Shown here piece by piece: positions 8,584 through 17,107 of a stretch of DNA of 64,000 nt. Within the stretch, counting starts at the first letter, position 1, and each line of letters begins with the position of its first letter. Made by a program: the position numbers and the translations under genes. The notes beneath the pieces are model-generated. The model had not been told where the DNA came from, did not search any database, and saw only the letters and a program-made list of their open reading frames with translations. This DNA comes from Streptomyces europaeiscabiei (GTDB taxonomy: Bacteria; Actinomycetota; Actinomycetes; Streptomycetales; Streptomycetaceae), in NCBI RefSeq assembly GCF_036346855.1, contig NZ_CP107841.1:3352001-3416000 (forward strand), written 5' to 3'.

Positions 8584-9239
8584 TCCGTGTCCTGCTGGTC
8601 GACGACCAGCCGCTCATCCGCAGCGGCTTCCGCGCGCTTCTCGACCTCGAGGACGACATCGACGTGGTGGCCGAAGCCGCCGATGGCGAAGAGGCGTTGG
8701 TGCTCATCAAGGAGCGTCTGCCCGACGTCGCGCTCATCGACATCCAGATGCCGGTCATGGACGGCATCGAGACGACCCGGCGCATCGCCGCGGACCCGGC
8801 CCTGGCCGACGTGCACGTCGTCATACTGACCAACTACGGCATGGACGAATACGTCCTCGACGCGCTGCGCGCCGGCGCCGCCGGGTTCCTGGTCAAGGAC
8901 ATCCTGCCGGAGGACCTCCTGCACGCCGTACGAGTAGCCGCCCGCGGCGACGCTCTGCTCGCCCCGTCCATCACCCGCAAGCTGATCCACCGGTACGTCA
9001 CCCAGCCGCTCCCCACCATCAGTGCCGCGCTGGAGGAGCTGACCAGCCGCGAGCGCGAAGCGGTCGCCCTGGCCGCACAGGGCCTGTCCAACGACCAGAT
9101 CGCCGGCCACATGGTGATCAGCCCGATGACCGCGAAAACCCACATCAACCGGGCCATGACCAAACTCCGCACCCGCGACCGGGCCCAACTCGTGGTCCTC
9201 GCCTACGAATCCGGCCTGGTCACCCCGCGCAACCGCTGA
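8580..9239 (+). CDS. NarL/FixJ-family response regulator
   Basis: This 219-residue protein has a receiver domain (acidic pair D8-D9, phospho-acceptor D54 in LIDIQMPVMDG, switch Lys in FLVKD) followed by a LuxR-type helix-turn-helix (LTSREREAVALAAQGLSNDQ). It is the partner of the kinase at 7456 through a 4-base start/stop overlap. The palindrome at 7375-7402 upstream of the pair is its most likely binding site. The regulon beyond DUF6223 and itself cannot be inferred. Confidence 0.93.
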   Translation: MIRVLLVDDQPLIRSGFRALLDLEDDIDVVAEAADGEEALVLIKERLPDVALIDIQMPVMDGIETTRRIAADPALADVHVVILTNYGMDEYVLDALRAGAAGFLVKDILPEDLLHAVRVAARGDALLAPSITRKLIHRYVTQPLPTISAALEELTSREREAVALAAQGLSNDQIAGHMVISPMTAKTHINRAMTKLRTRDRAQLVVLAYESGLVTPRNR

Positions 9240-9282
9240 CAGCCAGGCAACGGTTGCCGACTTCGCCGTGGCGGTGACTGGT

Positions 9283-9908
9283 CAAGTGCGCGGACAGTCG
9301 GCCGACGCGGCGATGATCCCGAGTGCGCCGGCTCCCAGCAGGGCGCTCACCACTCGAAGATGAACAAGGCCCGTTGGTGACCGGCCCACCGGCCTGACCA
9401 GTCGAACCGCAGGGCTCCACGCAAGAGGGTCGAGCAACCCATCGAGGCCGTTTCCTCTTCAGGCCGTTTCCTCTTCAGGCCGTTTCCCAGATCCATCGGC
9501 CATCGCCAGGACGCTCTCTCAGCGGCCACCTGCCGCCGGCGCGAACCAGATGCGCCATCGGCACGCAGACCGCCGACATCCCTGGACGACATCACTGATC
9601 GAGCGACACGAAGGCGACAGTGCCCCAAAAACACGATGAACAGCCGACGTCGCCCTACCCGCCGCCCACGCGCCCGCCGTGCCGGTATCCGCACTGCCTT
9701 CGCTGTCGGCCCGGTACTCGACTGCCGCGCGGGGGACCCCAACCCGTGCCGCGCAACCTGCACATGGGACGACGAATCGGCGTGGAGACACCGTCGGCGT
9801 GGAGACACCGTCGGCGTGGACACGGCTGCGTCGTCCCGGTCCCTGTCCGGTCCCTGGACCTTGGTATCGAGTCTCAGGGCAGTCGCCCGGACGGCGACCG
9901 ACAACCAC
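9283..9908. repeat. Island repeat R1
   Basis: This is the longest uninterrupted copy without a tRNA end. Its left part matches R3 (22532-22991) closely, and its right part matches the start of R4 (25828 on) and the middle of R5 (49850-49995). Landmarks are the CCGTTTCC motif, a segment with ATCGAGCGACACGAAGGCGACAGT in its middle, CCCGGTACTCGAC, and CCCGGTCCCTGTCCGG. An internal 17-18 bp unit (CGTCGGCGTGGAGACAC) is repeated about three times at 9778-9828. It lacks the last 200 bases before the tRNA end that R4-R6 retain. Confidence 0.85.
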
Positions 9909-9978
9909 GATCAGCCCGAAGGAGCGGAGCCCCTCGGATCACGTGGAGCTCGCCGAACTCACCGAGGATGAGCCAGGC

Positions 9979-10012
9979 TCTGTCCGGTCGGCGGGGAGTG
10001 ACACCGGACAGA
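9979..10012 (-). terminator. Stem-loop after alpha-glucosidase remnant
   Basis: TCTGTCCGGT pairs with ACCGGACAGA across a 14-base loop, about 40 bases beyond the stop codon of the minus-strand alpha-glucosidase remnant. It probably belonged to the intact gene. Confidence 0.4.
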
Positions 10013-10053
10013 CCCTGGCGGTTCGAGGAGGGTCGTTGCGCCTGGTGCGAGCC

Positions 10054-10484
10054 CTACGCCTTGAGCCAGACCGCCTGTTCGGGTTCCAGTCGCCCGTCCG
10101 CGACCGGGCCGCTGGCCAGCAGGATCGCGGTGGTTTCGGGCAGTTGGTACGCCTCGGCGGCGAGGTTGACGACGCAGGTGAAGCCGAGTTCTCGGTGGAA
10201 GGCTAGGACTCCTTCGGAGGCATCGAGGTGGCGTCGCCGGTCTGTGCCGCCACGCTCCGCTCGCTCCAGTCGGCGGGCTGGGGCAGCCAGGGTCCGGCAT
10301 AGGCGTCGTCGGAGCTGAAGCCGAACGGCTCCGCCTGTCCCGACCAGGGAATCGGGACGCGGCAGCCGTCGCGGCCTCGGTCGGTGTGGCCGGAACGTTC
10401 CCAGATGGGGTCCTGGAGGACGTCCACGGGGAGGTTCTCGACCTCGGGCAGGCCGAGTTCGTCGCCCTGGTAGATGCCGGTCAT
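10054..10484 (-). pseudogene. Alpha-glucosidase (GH13) C-terminal remnant
   Basis: Residues YQGDELGLPEVENLP through SERSVAAQTGDATSM match the C-terminal third of Streptomyces GH13 alpha-glucosidases. The reading then breaks near 10210. The next recognisable segment, DASEGVLAFHRELGFTCVV to AVWLKA, lies in another frame, and about 40 residues are missing between the two. The N-terminal catalytic barrel is absent altogether. The remnant abuts a headless LacI gene on the opposite strand at about 10480, so a deletion fused two genes of a sugar locus head to head. Confidence 0.85.
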
Positions 10485-11124
10485 CTACATCAGCCAGCAC
10501 GTCAAAGGCCGTCCCAGCGTCTACGTCGACGACGTTGCCGCCGCCTGCAAGGCCACCCGCCACCTGATCAACCTCGGACACCGCCGGATCGCCTTCGCCC
10601 ACACCGTCAACGCCCGCGGCTTCAGCTTCAGTTCACGCGAGCGCCTCATCGGCTACCAACAGGCGCTCACCGAGGCGGACATGCCCCTGGACGACGACCT
10701 CGTGGTCACCACCTCGCCTCGCGACAAACGCGGCACCACTCAGGCGGTCGGAAACCTGCTGAGCCTGCGCGAACCACCCACCGCGATCTTCGCCGAGCAG
10801 GACGAACTGGCCGCCGCTGTCGTCGCGACCCTGCGCACCGTGCAGATCGAGGTACCCCAGCGCGTCTCCGTCCTCGGCTTCGACGACCAGCTGATGGCCG
10901 AATGGCTCGACCTGTCCACCGTGGCCCAGTCCCCGTCCGACATGGGTCGCGCCGCCGCCGAACTGGCATTGGAACTCATCAACGACCCCGAGGCGGACCG
11001 CGGCCGACACGTCGTCCTGCCCACTCACCTGATCCCACGAGGAACCACGGCCCCGCCACCAGCCCTCCACCGCGAGCAGGAGAGTTCCGGCGGACTTCCG
11101 GACGGCGCGGGCCGCAGGTCCTGA
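10474..11124 (+). pseudogene. LacI-family regulator lacking its DNA-binding domain
   Basis: About 216 residues correspond to the periplasmic-binding-like effector domain of a LacI repressor (GRPSVYVDDVAAACKATRHL, GHRRIAFAH, PTAIFAEQDELA, VSVLGFDDQLMAEW). The first 110 or so residues, including the helix-turn-helix and hinge, are missing. The sequence starts exactly where the opposing alpha-glucosidase remnant ends. Without the head it cannot act as a repressor. It probably once controlled a maltose or related alpha-glucoside locus, as LacI genes beside GH13 enzymes commonly do. Confidence 0.85.
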
Positions 11125-11846
11125 GACTCCTGCGGCCCGACTGTGAGCGCCGCCGCGGCATTCCGGCGATCGCATGGCCTCCGCCTGTGGACCGGGTTTG
11201 CAGCTGCCCGTTGTCCAGTCGGTCAGGGCCCCTCCGGCCGGCGGGGATCGACACCGGAGAGGCTGCCGCCCGCAGACGGGCACTCGCCATACGTCCGCGG
11301 CGGCGCCGACCGGCCGGCCCACTCCCCGAATGCAGGCACTTCCTTGGGGTGAGGTCGTCGCGCAAGCACAGGAAGCGGACGGGGTGGCGGCACCGACTCC
11401 GGACGACCGCTCGTCGACAGGGAACTCCGCAATCAGGTCGGGCCGTACGGCGCGCCAGGCCTCCCGCCCGGAACGGGCGAACACCGAACTGATGGCGCGG
11501 CCGGGGAAGAGGGACGCGGAGCTGGAGACTGCCCGGGCGGCCAACCGCGAGCCGACCCGGACCCGAACCAGAAGGAAGCCGCGCACCACCAGGGCCCTGG
11601 CCGGCCCTGGCGTCCGGCTTCAAGGCGAGGTAGCCCTTGACTGCGGGAGGCACGCTCCGGCGGGGCACCTCCCGCCCCGACCGCCGCCCCGACTGCCGCC
11701 CCGACTGCCGCCCCGAGGAGACGACGCGACCGCGACCGGTCATGCCCAGCCCGAGCGACAGCAAATACTTGGCTAGCCACACGTTTACTGTTACGTTAGT
11801 TATGTGTCTAGCCACCTAAATGGGTGGCGGCGCGAGAGGAGTCGTC
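11125..11846. other. 0.7-kb gap with AT-rich promoter
   Basis: I see no supported gene. At 11690-11720 there are short CTGCCGCCCCGA-like tandem units. The last 60 bases are AT-rich compared with the surroundings and contain two TAGCCAC direct repeats (11774-11780 and 11809-11815) flanking TTACTGTTACGTTAG. This is probably the promoter/operator of the operon at 11847, whose last gene is a MarR regulator. Confidence 0.5.
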
Positions 11847-12752
11847 ATGAAAGCCATCCTGTTCGACCGTTTCGGTGGCACGGAAGTGCTGCGCGAGGCG
11901 GACATCGAGGTCCCGCGGCCCGGCCCCGGGCAGATCCGCGTCCGCGTCAGGGCGGCCGGGCTGAACGCGCTGGACGGCAAGATCCGCTCGGGGGCGATGG
12001 AGGCCGTGTTCCCCACGCCGCTCCCCGCCGTCCCCGGCGGAGAGCTCGCCGGTGTGGTGGACGCCCTGGGTGAGGGCGTGCGGGATGTGCAGGTGAGTGA
12101 CGAGGTGCTGGGCTGGTCGGACACCGGCTCGTACGCCGAGTACGCGCTGGCCACCACCGTGGCCCCCAAGCCCGCCGGACTCGACTGGCAGCACGCGGTC
12201 GCGCTGCCGGTGGCGGGCGCGACGGCCGAGCGGGTCCTGGACCTGCTCGGCGTCGCCGCCGGGGAGACCGTGCTGATGCACGGCGCGGCCGGAGCGGTCG
12301 GAACCCTGGCGGTCCAGCTCGCCACGGCCCGCGGGGCGCGTGTCATCGGCACCGCCGGCCCCTCCAACCAGGAATACCTCACCGCGCTCGGCGCCACCGC
12401 GACCCTCTACGGCGAGGGCCTGGTCGAACGGGTCCGGGCGCTCGCCCCCGAGGGCGTGGACGCGGTGTTCGACCTGGCCGGGAAGGGAGCCCTTGAGGAC
12501 TCGATCGCCCTGCGGGGCGGCACCGAGCGCATCGTCACCATCGCCGACTTCCGCGCGCACCAGCTCGGCATCACCTTCGCCAGCAGTCCGAAGGAACGCT
12601 CGGCCGCCCGCCTGGCCGCCCTGGCCCAGGCCGCCGCGACCGGCAAGGTCGTCACCACCGTCACCGCCTACCCGCTCGACCAGGCCGCCACCGCCCAGCA
12701 GGTCAGCGACGCCGGGCATGTCCGGGGAAAGCTCGTCCTCACCCTCGACTGA
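11847..12752 (+). CDS. Medium-chain NADP-dependent oxidoreductase (quinone oxidoreductase-like)
   Basis: This 301-residue member of the zinc-independent medium-chain reductase group has an N-terminal GroES-like fold (VRAAGLNALDGKIRSG, VPGGELAGVV) and a Rossmann cofactor domain with HGAAGAVGTLAVQLA. No zinc-ligand cysteines are present. It should transfer hydride from NADPH to quinones or enones. The ATG at 11847 is preceded by GAGAGGA; an in-frame extension to 11820 has no ribosome site. It opens a three-gene operon with an old yellow enzyme and a MarR regulator, a combination typical of electrophile or quinone stress defence. Confidence 0.9.
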   Translation: MKAILFDRFGGTEVLREADIEVPRPGPGQIRVRVRAAGLNALDGKIRSGAMEAVFPTPLPAVPGGELAGVVDALGEGVRDVQVSDEVLGWSDTGSYAEYALATTVAPKPAGLDWQHAVALPVAGATAERVLDLLGVAAGETVLMHGAAGAVGTLAVQLATARGARVIGTAGPSNQEYLTALGATATLYGEGLVERVRALAPEGVDAVFDLAGKGALEDSIALRGGTERIVTIADFRAHQLGITFASSPKERSAARLAALAQAAATGKVVTTVTAYPLDQAATAQQVSDAGHVRGKLVLTLD

Positions 12753-12827
12753 TCACGCCCGCCTCTCCTTCCGCCACCCCCGCTTCCCCGATCACCACCT
12801 GTTCATCACCTCACCGAAGGACCATTC

Positions 12828-13889
12828 ATGCTGCACTCCCTGTGGACACCGACCACCGTCGGTGGCATCTCCCTCCCGCACCGCCTGGTCATGGCCCCCA
12901 TGACCCGTGACCGCTCCACACCTGAAGGCGTCCCCACCGAGCTGAACGCCGAGTACTACGCCCAGCGGGCCTCGCACGCGCTCACCATCACCGAGGGCAC
13001 CCAGCCCTCCACCGACGGCCAGGGCTACCTCCTCACCCCCGGCATCCACAACGACGAGCAGATCGCCGGCTGGCGCAAGGTCACCGACGCCGTGCACGCG
13101 GCCGACGGCCGGATCGTCATCCAGCTGATGCACACCGGACGCATCGCCCACCCCGCCAACACCCCCCACGGGCGCCGGCCGGTCGCCCCTTCGGCGATCC
13201 GGCCGCAGGGCGCGATGTTCACCGCGTCCGGGCCCCAGGAGATGCCGACGCCCCGTGCCCTGTCGACGCAGGAGGCCGCGGCGACCGTCGACGACTTCCG
13301 CCGCGCCGCAGCGGCCGCCGTCGCGGCAGGCGCCGACGGCGTGGAGATCCACGGCGCCAACGGCTACCTGGTGCACCAGTTCCTGTCCGACAACACCAAC
13401 CAGCGCACCGACCGCTACGGCGGTTCCCTCGACAACCGCATCCGCTTCGCCGTCGAGGTCGCCACCGCCGTGGCCGACGAGATCGGCGCCGACCGCACCG
13501 GCCTGCGCATCTCCCCCGGCAACCCCTACAACGACATCGCCGAGTCCGACACCGCCGAGCTGTATCCGGCGCTCATGCGTGCCCTCGGCCCGCTCGGCCT
13601 CGCCTACCTCCACGTGATCCACGCCGACGACGACGCACTGCTGGGCACCCTGCGCGCACTGTGGCCGACCACGCTGATCCTCAACCGGGCCGGCACCGAC
13701 CTGCCCACGCGCGCCAAGGACATCGACCACGGCACGGCCGACCTGGTCTCCGTCGGCGCCCTCGCGCTCGCCAACCCGGACCTGGTCGAGCGGCTACGCT
13801 CTGACGCGCCGCTGAACACCCCCGACCCGGCGACCTTCTACGGCGGCGGAGTGGCCGGATACACCGACTACCCCACCTACACCGTCTGA
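12828..13889 (+). CDS. Old yellow enzyme family alkene reductase
   Basis: This 353-residue FMN-dependent ene-reductase reduces activated C=C bonds with NAD(P)H. The TIM-barrel signatures are HRLVMAPMTRDRS at the N-terminus, QLMHTGRIAHPAN, the substrate/flavin motif EIHGANGYLVHQF, then SDNTNQRTDRYGGSLDNR, and a C-terminal phosphate-binding segment (LVSVGALALANPDLVERL). It follows the medium-chain reductase by 75 bases and precedes the MarR gene by 11. The three probably respond together to reactive carbonyls or quinones. Confidence 0.95.
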   Translation: MLHSLWTPTTVGGISLPHRLVMAPMTRDRSTPEGVPTELNAEYYAQRASHALTITEGTQPSTDGQGYLLTPGIHNDEQIAGWRKVTDAVHAADGRIVIQLMHTGRIAHPANTPHGRRPVAPSAIRPQGAMFTASGPQEMPTPRALSTQEAAATVDDFRRAAAAAVAAGADGVEIHGANGYLVHQFLSDNTNQRTDRYGGSLDNRIRFAVEVATAVADEIGADRTGLRISPGNPYNDIAESDTAELYPALMRALGPLGLAYLHVIHADDDALLGTLRALWPTTLILNRAGTDLPTRAKDIDHGTADLVSVGALALANPDLVERLRSDAPLNTPDPATFYGGGVAGYTDYPTYTV

Positions 13890-13900
13890 GGAAGCGAACC

Positions 13901-14380
13901 ATGACCGCCCCCACACCCCGCACCCCGACCACGGCCGACGAGGGGCCGATGAGCTACGCGATCTTCCAGCTCGCCCGCGCTCACCGGGCCCGCGCCGCCG
14001 CCATGCTCCGCGAGATGGACCTGCATCTCGGACAGGAACTGCTGCTGATGCACCTCCTCGACCGGGACGGTCAGACCCAGTCCGAGCTGCTCGAAAGCGT
14101 CGGCCTGGACCACTCCACCGTCTCCAAGTCCCTACGCCGCATGCAGGACTCCGGCCTGCTCGTCCGCGAGCCGGCCGAACACGACCGGCGCGTCATGGTC
14201 GTCCACCTCACCGACAAGGGCCGTGCCATGCGCGAGCCCCTGGCAGCCATGTGGCGGGCCCTGGAGGAGACCTCCGCGCTGAACCTGTCGGCGCAGCAGG
14301 CAGAGTCCTTCGTCCGCACCGCCTACGCCATCGCCGACGCGATCAACGGCCGCGCTCTTCCGCAAGAAGAGTCCGAGTAA
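13901..14380 (+). CDS. MarR-family transcriptional regulator
   Basis: This 159-residue winged-helix dimer has a recognition-helix segment (QSELLESVGLDHSTVSKSLRRM) and a wing (RVMVVHLTDKGRAM), flanked by dimerisation helices. It is the last gene of the redox operon and probably represses its own promoter region at 11770-11820. The start at 13901 has GAGGAAG upstream. Confidence 0.93.
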   Translation: MTAPTPRTPTTADEGPMSYAIFQLARAHRARAAAMLREMDLHLGQELLLMHLLDRDGQTQSELLESVGLDHSTVSKSLRRMQDSGLLVREPAEHDRRVMVVHLTDKGRAMREPLAAMWRALEETSALNLSAQQAESFVRTAYAIADAINGRALPQEESE

Positions 14381-14713
14381 CTCCCCTCGATCTGCACCCG
14401 GTTCCGGTCGGAAGAAGCCCTGTGAGCCGAGCCGGCGGACGTGGCGGCACCGCGGGGACGGCGAGCCCTTCCCCGCTTCACCGGGGACCGGTGGCGCGGT
14501 CTTGTTCTTGCCGCTGACCGGAAAGTCCAGGTCGAGGGCATCGAACGTGAGCGTGCAGACGGTCACGGGTGAACACCTGCAGCGCCTTCCACCTTTGTCC
14601 CGTGGTCCTGGGGCAGCAAGGTGGAAGGACGACTCACCATGGTGAAACGGCGACACGCGGCCCCGACGGAGTTCGCTGCCGGGACCCCTGGCCGAGAATG
14701 TGCAACGCCGCCT
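14381..14713. other. Gap with an 11-bp inverted repeat
   Basis: I see no supported gene. CCTTCCACCTT (14585-14595) and AAGGTGGAAGG (14618-14628) form an inverted repeat with a 22-base loop. It could be a weak terminator for the MarR operon. Nothing else stands out. Confidence 0.4.
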
Positions 14714-15054
14714 TCACTGCTGACTCCGATGCGCCTGACGGAAAGCGCCGGGAGCGACACCGGTGTGGCGGGTGAAGAACTTTCCGAAGTTGGTGGGTTC
14801 GTCGAAGCCGAGGCGGCGGGCGATGGTCGCCACCGGATCGCCGGTGTGGGCGAGCAGGCGTTGGGCCTCCAGGGCGACGCGGCCGTCTATGACGTGCTTG
14901 ACGGGCTGCCCGGTGGCGGCGGTGCAGGCGCGGGTGAGGGTTTTGACGCTGCAGCCGAGGTGTTGTGCGTAGTCGGCGGCGCGGCGGGTGGTGGCGTACC
15001 GGCGTTCCACCTCGACCGCTGACCCGGCCGCCGGAGTGAACCGCCCCGGTTCGA
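14714..15054 (-). pseudogene. AraC-family regulator, C-terminal remnant
   Basis: The readable part is the double helix-turn-helix of an AraC regulator (ADYAQHLGCSVKTLTRAC, then GDPVATIARRLGFDEPTNFGK and FFTRHTGVAPGAFR). An intact member would have about 200 more residues for ligand binding. The open frame continues upstream through a linker (FTPAAGSAVEVERR) and then runs into what looks like the left end of an IS3-type element at about 15055. I infer disruption by that insertion. Confidence 0.8.
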
Positions 15055-15225
15055 ATGGAGACTCGATTCCGTGTAAGGATCAGAGTCATGGCACATCCCT
15101 CCTCCTATCCCTCCGAGCTGCGCAAGCGCGCGGTGCGCATGGGTGCCGAGGTCCGCGGTGACTACCCGACCGAGTCCGCCGCGATCAACGCGGTGATGGC
15201 GAAACTCGGCATCGGCTCGGATCTC
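15055..15225 (+). mobile_element. IS3-family fragment: left end and start of orfA
   Basis: A start at 15088 begins the typical IS3-family orfA product (SELRKRAVRMGAEVRGDYPTES, AINAVMAKLGIGS). This is the first helix-turn-helix of the transposase. The reading stops matching after LGIGS (about 15222), so orfB and the right end are gone. The bases from about 15055 (TGGAGACTCGATTCC) look like the element's left terminus. The remnant sits against the truncated AraC gene. Confidence 0.75.
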
Positions 15226-15290
15226 GGGCTCGGGTGCCGCGGTCATGGCCGGGGCCTTTCGGTCGTACGGGTCTGTGGGCGCCCCATGCT

Positions 15291-15331
15291 GCCGTACCCC
15301 CTGGCCGGCGGGCGGCGACAGGGGGTACGGC
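15291..15331 (-). terminator. Stem-loop terminator of the sialidase operon
   Basis: GCCGTACCCCCTG pairs perfectly with CAGGGGGTACGGC (13 bp, 15-base loop) just beyond the sialidase stop codon. No T-tract follows, as is usual in Streptomyces. Confidence 0.75.
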
Positions 15332-15346
15332 GGTTGCGGTCGAGGA

Positions 15347-16504
15347 TCAGGGAGCGTCGGAGATGTCCAGCTTGTTCACCTTGATGCGGGTGGTGTCGAA
15401 CTCCCAGGTGACGAAGAACTTGCCCGGCGCGTACTCGTCGGCCATCGGGTACGTGTCCCAGCCCGCGCCGGTGCCGGCCGGTGTCGGGTCCTCCTGGCTC
15501 ACGGGGCCGTCGGCGAAGAACTTGGCCGCGCTCCAAGCCGTCGCGCCGGGGCGCTTGGTCTTGTAGTAGAGGGCCGGGCGGGTGTTGGTGTCGCCGGTCG
15601 TGTAGATGTACAAGAGCTGGCCGTTGCTGTCCTTGCCGAAGTAGCTCCTGGCCGCGTTGTTGCTCGGCAGACCGGTGGCGGCTGTGAAGGCCGTCCAGCT
15701 CGCGCCGCCGTTGGTACTCGTGGCCGTCATGGCGTTGGCGTTGTCGGCGCGGGCGACCATGATCAGCGTGTTCGGGTCGTCCGGCGAGACGACGATCTGG
15801 TTCTCACCGGCCTTGACCCCGGTGGCGTTCCCGTTCGAGACGGTGCCGCCCTTCGTCCAGGTCTTCAGGTCCGGGTTCGTGGCGATCAGCACCCCGTTCT
15901 CCCGGCCCGTGCCCCAGTACGGGAGGACGGTGTTGCCGTTGGCCAGCTTGATCGGACGGCCGGAGATGGCGAGGTTGCCGATGGTCGGCATGGTGACGGG
16001 GTAGTCCTGCCAGGTGTGGCCCTCGTCGGTGCTGCGCTTGACGACGGTGGCGGTGATCGGAAGGCCGTCGTTGTTCCAGCCGTCCCCGTCCGTCTCGCTC
16101 GTGTCCGCGACCGGGGTGCGCCCGAGGAACGCGAACAGCTCGCTGCCCGACTTGTAGAGCATCACGTAGTGCCAGGCGTACTGGTCTGTCTCCTGGGCCA
16201 GCGTCAGGGGGCGGCTCCAGGTCGCGCCACCGTCGGTGGTGTAGGAGTACCGCATGTAGCCCATGTCCCGGTTGCCGGGCCGCAGGCCTTCCCGCCAGGC
16301 CACGACCGCGTTGCTGGCGCTCGTGCTGATGATGTCCGGGGTACGGGGGCCGTCGCCGCCGGTCACCGTGTTGGTGTACACGGTCTTCTCGGCCGACGTG
16401 CCCTCGGCGGAGGCCGGGCCCGGCATCAGCAGGCCGGTCAGGACGGCGAGGGCGAGTGCGGTCATGAGCACGGTCCAGCCGCGCTTGCGGATCACCACAG
16501 CCAT
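15347..16504 (-). CDS. Secreted exo-alpha-sialidase-like (BNR repeat) protein
   Basis: This 385-residue protein has a Sec signal peptide (about residues 1-34) and a six-bladed propeller with Asp-box (BNR) repeats of the form S-x-D-x-G-x-T-W: TTDGGATWSR, STDEGHTWQD, STNGGASWTA. This fits GH33-type sialidases or related secreted propellers. I did not verify every catalytic Arg/Tyr/Glu. The ATG overlaps the stop of the upstream lectin gene by 13 bases, so translation is probably coupled. With two lectins upstream it likely acts outside the cell on a shared glycan target. A longer in-frame start would lie inside the lectin gene. Confidence 0.85.
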   Translation of the reverse strand: MAVVIRKRGWTVLMTALALAVLTGLLMPGPASAEGTSAEKTVYTNTVTGGDGPRTPDIISTSASNAVVAWREGLRPGNRDMGYMRYSYTTDGGATWSRPLTLAQETDQYAWHYVMLYKSGSELFAFLGRTPVADTSETDGDGWNNDGLPITATVVKRSTDEGHTWQDYPVTMPTIGNLAISGRPIKLANGNTVLPYWGTGRENGVLIATNPDLKTWTKGGTVSNGNATGVKAGENQIVVSPDDPNTLIMVARADNANAMTATSTNGGASWTAFTAATGLPSNNAARSYFGKDSNGQLLYIYTTGDTNTRPALYYKTKRPGATAWSAAKFFADGPVSQEDPTPAGTGAGWDTYPMADEYAPGKFFVTWEFDTTRIKVNKLDISDAP

Positions 16505-17028
16505 TCCCGGTCCAGGTTCGGAGCCGTCTCGGTCACGGCGTCGCAGTTCCACTGGATGGCCTCCGTGCCGGCGGTCGTGGTGCTGTTGGGGATGGCCAGG
16601 CACAGTCCGGTCCTGGCGTTCCTCAGCTGGTCGAGCCCGTCGTGGACCCAGACCTGCTCGTCGTTCTGCGTGTCCTGGCACGGCCACTGGATGGCCTTGA
16701 CGCCGAGCGTCGTGCTCCCGCTGGGGATGGCCAGACACTGGCCGCTCGCCTTGTTGACCACGTGGTAGCCGCCGCCGGTCATCGGCTGGAGGGACCAGTA
16801 GTTGCTGTCGCTGTTGCTGCACGTCCACTGGATCATCACGGTGCCCTGGTCCTGGTCGGAGCCCGGGTTGGCCAGACAGAGGCCGGTGCCCATGTTGTAG
16901 AGGCGGGCGTTGACGACTGCCTCGGCTGTCTCGGCCGCCGACGCCGTGCCGGTCAGGGCAGAGCCGGTGAGCAGAGGCGCGTTCAGCATCGCGATGGCCG
17001 CCATGGTGGCGGCGATGCGTCTTCTCAT
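16492..17028 (-). CDS. Secreted RICIN-type beta-trefoil lectin
   Basis: This 178-residue protein has a signal peptide ending near ASA (about residue 31), then three beta-trefoil repeats recognisable by GLCLANPG, GQCLAIPS and GLCLAIPN, each followed by an IQW-C/W motif (QxW signature). No catalytic domain is attached, so it is a free-standing carbohydrate-binding protein. It is the middle gene of a lectin-lectin-sialidase operon and overlaps the sialidase start. Confidence 0.9.
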   Translation of the reverse strand: MRRRIAATMAAIAMLNAPLLTGSALTGTASAAETAEAVVNARLYNMGTGLCLANPGSDQDQGTVMIQWTCSNSDSNYWSLQPMTGGGYHVVNKASGQCLAIPSGSTTLGVKAIQWPCQDTQNDEQVWVHDGLDQLRNARTGLCLAIPNSTTTAGTEAIQWNCDAVTETAPNLDREWLW

Positions 17029-17107
17029 TCGGAAGTTTCCTTAGCCGTTCCTGCTGTTGCCGAAGGAGCAGCGGCCCTCGTGGGGAGGGCCGCTCCGGCG
17101 GTTCCTT

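Larger units (their letters stand above)
9240..10053. other. Gap filled by repeat R1 and a stem-loop
   Basis: It contains no supported gene. It holds R1 (9283-9908) and a hairpin at 9979-10012. Long minus-strand frames across R1 (9347-9904 and 9519-9908) are not conserved in frame among the other repeat copies, so they are not called. Confidence 0.6.

Noticed and set aside
9347..9904. 185-codon minus frame across R1, with similar frames in R3 and R5
   Set aside because: The frames do not stay aligned among copies, and composition is typical of shadow frames in GC-rich DNA.
14585..14628. 11-bp inverted repeat as a possible miniature transposon end
   Set aside because: No target duplication and no second copy in the window; a weak terminator is as likely.
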